Positions 59,595-64,000 of a stretch of 64,000 bases of DNA are shown in pieces. This stretch comes from Limnohabitans curvus (GTDB lineage: Bacteria > Pseudomonadota > Gammaproteobacteria > Burkholderiales > Burkholderiaceae_C), in assembly GCF_003063475.1 (NCBI RefSeq), contig NZ_NESP01000001.1, forward strand, positions 930,001 to 994,000, in the 5' to 3' direction. The notes under the pieces are model-generated. The model made no database searches, was not told the origin of the DNA, and saw only the letters and a list, made by a program, of their open reading frames with translations. Both the position numbers and the translations under genes were made by a program. Numbering within the stretch: the first letter of the stretch is position 1; each line of letters opens with the position of its first letter.

Positions 59595-60476
59595 TTAAGT
59601 AGCGCGTTTGCCCGCGTAGTCGCGAGCAAACTGATACGCCACACGGCCACTGCGCGAAGCGCGCTCTAGAGCCCAAACCAAAGCCTCAGGCTTGGCCGCT
59701 TCAATTTCAGCAGGCTTGAACCCAAACGACGAGAGCCACTGTGCAGCAATGGTCAGGTATTCATCTTGGCTGAAGGGGTAAAAGCTTACCCACAGGCCAA
59801 AGCGTTCGGACAAAGAAATCTTTTCTTCAACGCCTTCACCTGGGTGCACTTCGCCATCGTCGGTGTGCGTGTACGTGAGGTTTTCTTTCATGTACTCGGG
59901 CAACAAATGACGGCGGTTGCTGGTGGCATAAATCAACACATTGGGTGTCGCTGCCGCAATGGAGCCATCCAAGATGGACTTGAGCGCTTTGTAGCCGGGC
60001 TCGCCATCTTCAAAACTCAAGTCATCACAGAAGATCATGAACTTTTCTGGACGCTCTGACACCAACTCAATGATGTCGGGCAAGTCGGTCAGGTCGTCTT
60101 TGTCGACCTCAATCAAACGCAAGCCTTGTGGGCCGTATTCGTTCAAACACGCTTTGATCAGTGACGACTTACCTGTGCCACGCGCGCCCGTGAGCAACAC
60201 GTTGTTAGCGGGCAAGCCCTTCACAAACTGCTCAGTGTTGCGTTGGATTTTTTCTTTTTGGCCGTCAATCTCTTGCAAATCAGCCAAGCCGAGTTTGGCT
60301 ACATGGCGCACTGGCTCTAAGCCGCCGCGACCATTGTTGCGTTTGCGATACCGAAAGGCCACGCTGGCTGACCAATCAGGCTCAGCCATGGGTTGCGGCA
60401 GCACTTGCTCAATGCGCGCCATCAAAGCCTCGGCGCGTTGCACCAAGCGTTCTAAGGGATGAAGTTCGGTTGTCAT
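59595..60476 (-). CDS. DUF815 family AAA-type ATPase
   Basis: 293 residues. P-loop GARGTGKSS (about 97-105), Walker B FMIFCDDLSFE, sensor segment LIYATSNRRHLLPEY, and the arginine-containing C-terminal SGRVAYQFARDYAGK. DUF815 proteins are ATPases of unknown role. The ATG overlaps the argJ stop by one base (TAATG), and mutT follows by 3 bp. Confidence 0.92.
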   Translation of the reverse strand: MTTELHPLERLVQRAEALMARIEQVLPQPMAEPDWSASVAFRYRKRNNGRGGLEPVRHVAKLGLADLQEIDGQKEKIQRNTEQFVKGLPANNVLLTGARGTGKSSLIKACLNEYGPQGLRLIEVDKDDLTDLPDIIELVSERPEKFMIFCDDLSFEDGEPGYKALKSILDGSIAAATPNVLIYATSNRRHLLPEYMKENLTYTHTDDGEVHPGEGVEEKISLSERFGLWVSFYPFSQDEYLTIAAQWLSSFGFKPAEIEAAKPEALVWALERASRSGRVAYQFARDYAGKRAT

Positions 60477-61717
60477 TAGCTGCGGTAGTCGGCGTTGATG
60501 CTGACATAGTCGTGGCTCAAATCACAAGTCCACACCGTGTCACTGGCTGTGCCACGACCCAAGACCACGCGCACAGTAATTTCAGATTGCTTCATCACAC
60601 GTTGACCGTCTTCTTCGCGGTACTCGGGATGACGGCCACCTTGAATGGCGACATGTACATCGTCCAAAAACAAATCAATGCCAGTTTGGTCGAGGTCGGT
60701 GATGCCCGCATAGCCCACCGCAGCCAAGATGCGACCCAAGTTGGGATCGCTGGCGAAGAAGGCTGTTTTCACCAAAGGCGAATGGGCAATGGCATAGGCG
60801 ACTTGGCGGCACTCTGCGCTGGTGTTGCCCCCCTCCACGCGGATGGTGATGAACTTGGTGGCACCCTCGCCATCGCGAACGATGGCTTGCGCAAGTTCAC
60901 GTGCGACTTGCAACATGGCTTGCAGCAAGGCTTGGCCTTCTGAACTTTGCAAGCTGGTGATAGGCGCGTGTTGCGCTTTGTTGGTGGCGATGACGACAAA
61001 CGAGTCGTTGGTCGATGTATCGCCATCGACAGTGATACGGTTGAACGAGCCTTCGGCCAAAGCCAACGACAACTCTTTCATCAACACGGGGGCCACACAC
61101 GCATCGGTGGCCACATAGCCCAGCATGGTGGCCATGTTGGGACGAATCATGCCAGCGCCTTTGCTGATGCCGGTCACGCTCACCGTGGTGGTGCCGATCT
61201 GCACCTGCGTGCTAGCCGCCTTGGGGACGGTGTCGGTGGTCATGATGCCTTCAGCCGCATTGACCCACTGCTGGGCGTTACTTGTGTTGCCTGCAGCTTC
61301 AATCGCAGCTGGCATGCCAGCAATGATTCGATCGTGCGGCAGCGGCTCCATGATGACACCCGTGGAGAACGGCAACACTTGATTAGGCGAAATGTGCAGG
61401 GCTTCGGCTAACGCCACGCAGGTTTCGCGTGCGCGCTTGAGGCCCTCTTCGCCCGTGCCCGCATTGGCATTGCCAGTGTTGACCACCATCGCACGGATGC
61501 CTTGACCTGAATCCAAATGCTCGCGACACACCTGGACAGGTGCTGCACAAAAACGGTTTTGTGTGAACACGCCGCTAACCGACGCACCTTCGTCAATCAA
61601 GACAACAGTCAAATCTTTGCGATCTGCTTTGCGAATACCTGCTTGTGTGACACCAATGCGCACGCCTGCAATAGCGTGCAAATCGGCAGGATTAGGAGGG
61701 TTGAGATGAACTGACAT
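60476..61717 (-). CDS. argJ: Bifunctional ornithine acetyltransferase/N-acetylglutamate synthase
   Basis: 413 residues from ATG at 61717 ([22 protein letters not shown]); the frame continues upstream to 61813 but that part lies in secA. The self-cleavage site is [16 protein letters not shown], cutting between Ala and Thr, whose Thr becomes the nucleophile of the beta chain. [15 protein letters not shown] and the C-terminal NADYRS are typical. Recycles the acetyl group in arginine synthesis. Starts 4 bp past the secA stop. Confidence 0.96.
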   Translation of the reverse strand: MSVHLNPPNPADLHAIAGVRIGVTQAGIRKADRKDLTVVLIDEGASVSGVFTQNRFCAAPVQVCREHLDSGQGIRAMVVNTGNANAGTGEEGLKRARETCVALAEALHISPNQVLPFSTGVIMEPLPHDRIIAGMPAAIEAAGNTSNAQQWVNAAEGIMTTDTVPKAASTQVQIGTTTVSVTGISKGAGMIRPNMATMLGYVATDACVAPVLMKELSLALAEGSFNRITVDGDTSTNDSFVVIATNKAQHAPITSLQSSEGQALLQAMLQVARELAQAIVRDGEGATKFITIRVEGGNTSAECRQVAYAIAHSPLVKTAFFASDPNLGRILAAVGYAGITDLDQTGIDLFLDDVHVAIQGGRHPEYREEDGQRVMKQSEITVRVVLGRGTASDTVWTCDLSHDYVSINADYRS

Positions 61718-61721
61718 GTGT

Positions 61722-64000
61722 TTAAGCCAACTTACCGTGGCATTGCTTGTACTTTTTACCGCTACCGCATGGGCAGGGATCGTTGCGACCCACAGGCGGC
61801 ATTTGTGCGGCAAAGGTTGCCTCGTCTGCTGTGGTCACAGCTTGACCGGACTCATCAGGTGCGGTGTAGGTCACGTTGTGCAAGTTCTCTGCGCGGTCTT
61901 CCAACTCAGTCGCAGCTTGTTCAATTTGCTCGTTCGATTCAATCTTGACTGTCATCAACACACGGGTGACTTCGTTCTTCACCAAATCGAGCAACTGGCC
62001 AAACAACTCAAACGCTTCGCGCTTGTACTCTTGCTTGGGCTGCTTTTGGGCGTAACCGCGTAAGTGGATGCCTTGGCGCAAATAGTCCAATGCCGCCAAA
62101 TGCTCGCGCCAATGGCTGTCGATGTTTTGCAGCAAGACCACGCGCATGAACGGTGTGAACTGTTCAATGCCCACGCGATCGAGCTTGGCTTGGAATGTGG
62201 CGTGCGCCGCTTCAATGACCTGCTCAAGAATCTCTTCGTCGGTGATGGCCGACGCTTGTTGTACGGTTTCTTGCAACGGCAGCTCAATGAGCCACTCTTG
62301 CAACAACGCACGTTGCAAACCGGCAATGTCCCATTGCTCTTCTACCGACTCTTCGGGCACATATTGACGCACCAAGTCGGTAAAACTGCCTTGACGCAAG
62401 CTGGCGATTTGAGCGGTCAAATCGGTGGCATCCAAGATGTCGTTGCGCTGTTGGTAAATCACGCGACGTTGGTCGTTGGACACATCGTCGTATTCCAGCA
62501 ATTGTTTGCGAATGTCAAAGTTGCGTGCCTCGACTTTGCGCTGTGCGCTTTCGATGCTGCGTGTGACGATGCCAGCTTCGATGGCCTCGCCCTCTGGCAT
62601 CTTCAATCGGTCCATGATGGACTTGACACGCTCGCCCGCAAAAATGCGCATCAGAGAGTCATCCAAGCTCAAGTAAAAACGTGAAGAGCCTGGGTCGCCT
62701 TGACGGCCCGAGCGTCCGCGCAACTGGTTGTCAATGCGGCGTGACTCGTGGCGCTCTGTGGCAATGATGCGCAAGCCACCGAGTGACTTCACATAGTCGT
62801 GGTCTTTGGTCCATTGCACGCGCAAGGCGTCGATTTGTTTTTGTTTTTCTGCGGCGTCCAAAGCCTCATCGGCTTCGACTTCAGCAATCGCTTTTTCAAC
62901 GTTACCGCCCAACACAATGTCGGTACCACGACCTGCCATGTTGGTGGCGATGGTGATCATCTTGGCGCGACCGGCTTGCGCAATGATGGTGGCTTCGCTG
63001 GCGTGCTGCTTTGCGTTGAGCACTTGGTGCGGCAATTTGGCCTTCTCCAACATCTCAGCAATCAGCTCTGAGTTTTCAATCGAGGTGGTACCCACCAACA
63101 CGGGTTGGCCGCGTTCGTAGCATTCGCGGATGTCGTCAATCGCAGCGGTGTATTTTTCAGCCGTGGTTTTATAAACGCGGTCCAACTGGTCTTCACGCTT
63201 GCTGATGCGGTTAGGGGGGATGACCACGGTTTCCAAACCATAAATTTCTTGGAACTCGTACGCCTCAGTATCGGCCGTACCGGTCATGCCGCCGAGCTTG
63301 TTGTACAAGCGGAAATAGTTTTGGAACGTGATGGAGGCGAGTGTTTGGTTCTCGGCTTGAATCTCCACGCCTTCTTTGGCTTCCACCGCTTGGTGCAGAC
63401 CATCGCTCCAGCGGCGACCAGACATCAAACGACCCGTGAACTCATCCACGATGGTGATCTCACCGTTTTGCACCACGTAATGTTGATCGCGGTGATACAG
63501 GTGGTTGGCACGCAAGGCTGCGTACAGGTGATGCATCAAGCTGATGTTGGCGGGGTCGTACAACGACGCGCCTTCGGGCAGCAAACCGTTGGCACTCAAA
63601 ATGCGCTCGGCGTTTTCATGGCCTTGTTCGGTCATGAAGACTTGGTGTGATTTTTCGTCCACCGTGAAGTCACCGGGCGTGATGATGCCCTCGCCCGTGC
63701 GTGGGTCTTCTTCACCGACTTGGCGAGTGAGCAACGGCACGATGCGGTTGATGGCCACGTACTGTGCCGTGTGGTCTTCGGCTTGACCGCTGATGATGAG
63801 CGGTGTGCGCGCCTCGTCAATCAAGATCGAGTCCACCTCGTCCACGATGGCGTAGTTGAGTTTGCGTTGCACGCGGTCTGCGGCTTCGTAGACCATGTTG
63901 TCGCGCAGGTAGTCAAAGCCGTATTCGTTGTTTGTGCCGTAGGTGATGTCGGCGCGGTAGGCCGCTTGCTTTTCTTCGCGTGGCATCTGTGGCAAGTTGA
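61722..64000 (-). CDS. secA: Preprotein translocase ATPase SecA (partial, cut by window edge)
   Basis: About 759 residues, lacking the N-terminal ~160 beyond the right edge: the frame is open at 64000, entering as [14 protein letters not shown]. Visible are the [17 protein letters not shown] and [20 protein letters not shown] motor motifs, [12 protein letters not shown], the second motor domain with [16 protein letters not shown] and [18 protein letters not shown], and a C-terminal SEC-C zinc motif [14 protein letters not shown] that binds SecB. It drives protein export through SecYEG. First gene of secA-argJ-DUF815-mutT as read on the minus strand. Confidence 0.97.
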   Translation of the reverse strand, partial: NLPQMPREEKQAAYRADITYGTNNEYGFDYLRDNMVYEAADRVQRKLNYAIVDEVDSILIDEARTPLIISGQAEDHTAQYVAINRIVPLLTRQVGEEDPRTGEGIITPGDFTVDEKSHQVFMTEQGHENAERILSANGLLPEGASLYDPANISLMHHLYAALRANHLYHRDQHYVVQNGEITIVDEFTGRLMSGRRWSDGLHQAVEAKEGVEIQAENQTLASITFQNYFRLYNKLGGMTGTADTEAYEFQEIYGLETVVIPPNRISKREDQLDRVYKTTAEKYTAAIDDIRECYERGQPVLVGTTSIENSELIAEMLEKAKLPHQVLNAKQHASEATIIAQAGRAKMITIATNMAGRGTDIVLGGNVEKAIAEVEADEALDAAEKQKQIDALRVQWTKDHDYVKSLGGLRIIATERHESRRIDNQLRGRSGRQGDPGSSRFYLSLDDSLMRIFAGERVKSIMDRLKMPEGEAIEAGIVTRSIESAQRKVEARNFDIRKQLLEYDDVSNDQRRVIYQQRNDILDATDLTAQIASLRQGSFTDLVRQYVPEESVEEQWDIAGLQRALLQEWLIELPLQETVQQASAITDEEILEQVIEAAHATFQAKLDRVGIEQFTPFMRVVLLQNIDSHWREHLAALDYLRQGIHLRGYAQKQPKQEYKREAFELFGQLLDLVKNEVTRVLMTVKIESNEQIEQAATELEDRAENLHNVTYTAPDESGQAVTTADEATFAAQMPPVGRNDPCPCGSGKKYKQCHGKLA

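Overview
The window reads as a contiguous piece of a betaproteobacterial chromosome, most likely Burkholderiales, family Comamonadaceae (Limnohabitans/Rhodoferax-like). The basis is gene order and protein character: apbC divergent from metG; fmdB-DUF502-aspS; a ubiE-ubiJ-ubiB cluster; rplU-rpmA-obgE-proB; and pilB-pilC-pilD-coaE-zapD-yacG facing mutT-DUF815-argJ-secA. Coding density is very high, gene ends often overlap, and I see no rRNA, tRNA, CRISPR array, insertion sequence or prophage. It is core chromosome with only small repeat elements in the gaps.

Layout. 1-8571: DUF3305 protein (cut by the left edge), apbC, a cupin, metG, a SulP transporter, DUF3460, scpA, panB-panC. 8572-8899: a gene-free convergent gap holding two large hairpins that share a 26-nt loop but have unrelated stems; this is the most unusual structure in the window. 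8900-14315: gpsA, secB, grxC and a rhodanese on the minus strand, then gpmA, a CtpA-type protease and a MoeB/ThiF enzyme on the plus strand. 14354-20034: a secreted nuclease, a second SulP transporter, an SOS-box-controlled Y-family DNA polymerase, DUF429, and a BLUF blue-light sensor coupled to folE. 20080-25513: clsB with an EEP-family phosphatase/nuclease, an outer-membrane-type protein, a methyltransferase, an alpha/beta hydrolase and an orphan degenerate ABC ATPase. 25563-36615: katG, aspS, DUF502, fmdB, a sodium:solute symporter, then ubiB, ubiJ, a Tim44-like protein, ubiE and DUF971.

36628-44791: a 1290-residue flavin/iron-sulfur dehydrogenase, a 358-bp gap with a third foldback element, a small membrane protein, then hemA-prfA-prmC-grxD. 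44821-52470: a lipoprotein, a lytic transglycosylase and proS (translationally coupled), rppH, proB-obgE-rpmA-rplU, and divergent ispB. 52485-54020: two uncharacterised small proteins and the nucleoid proteins H-NS-like and HU. 54210-64000: type IV pilus/type II secretion core genes (a shortened ATPase, inner-membrane protein, prepilin peptidase), coaE, zapD, yacG, mutT, a DUF815 ATPase, argJ and most of secA.

Themes. Ubiquinone synthesis (ispB plus ubiE/J/B), haem (hemA), pantothenate/CoA (panB, panC, coaE), translation and its quality control, and redox maintenance (two glutaredoxins, rhodanese, katG) dominate. The best leads beyond routine genes are the shared-loop hairpins (8623-8874), the related foldback near 40.7 kb, two copies of a short GGTTCTGACCCC palindrome, the SOS box touching a start codon, the BLUF-folE pair, an ABC ATPase lacking both catalytic Glu and switch His, and a perfect 24-bp palindrome upstream of HU. 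Functions are assigned from recognisable motifs and family resemblance only; no database search was run.
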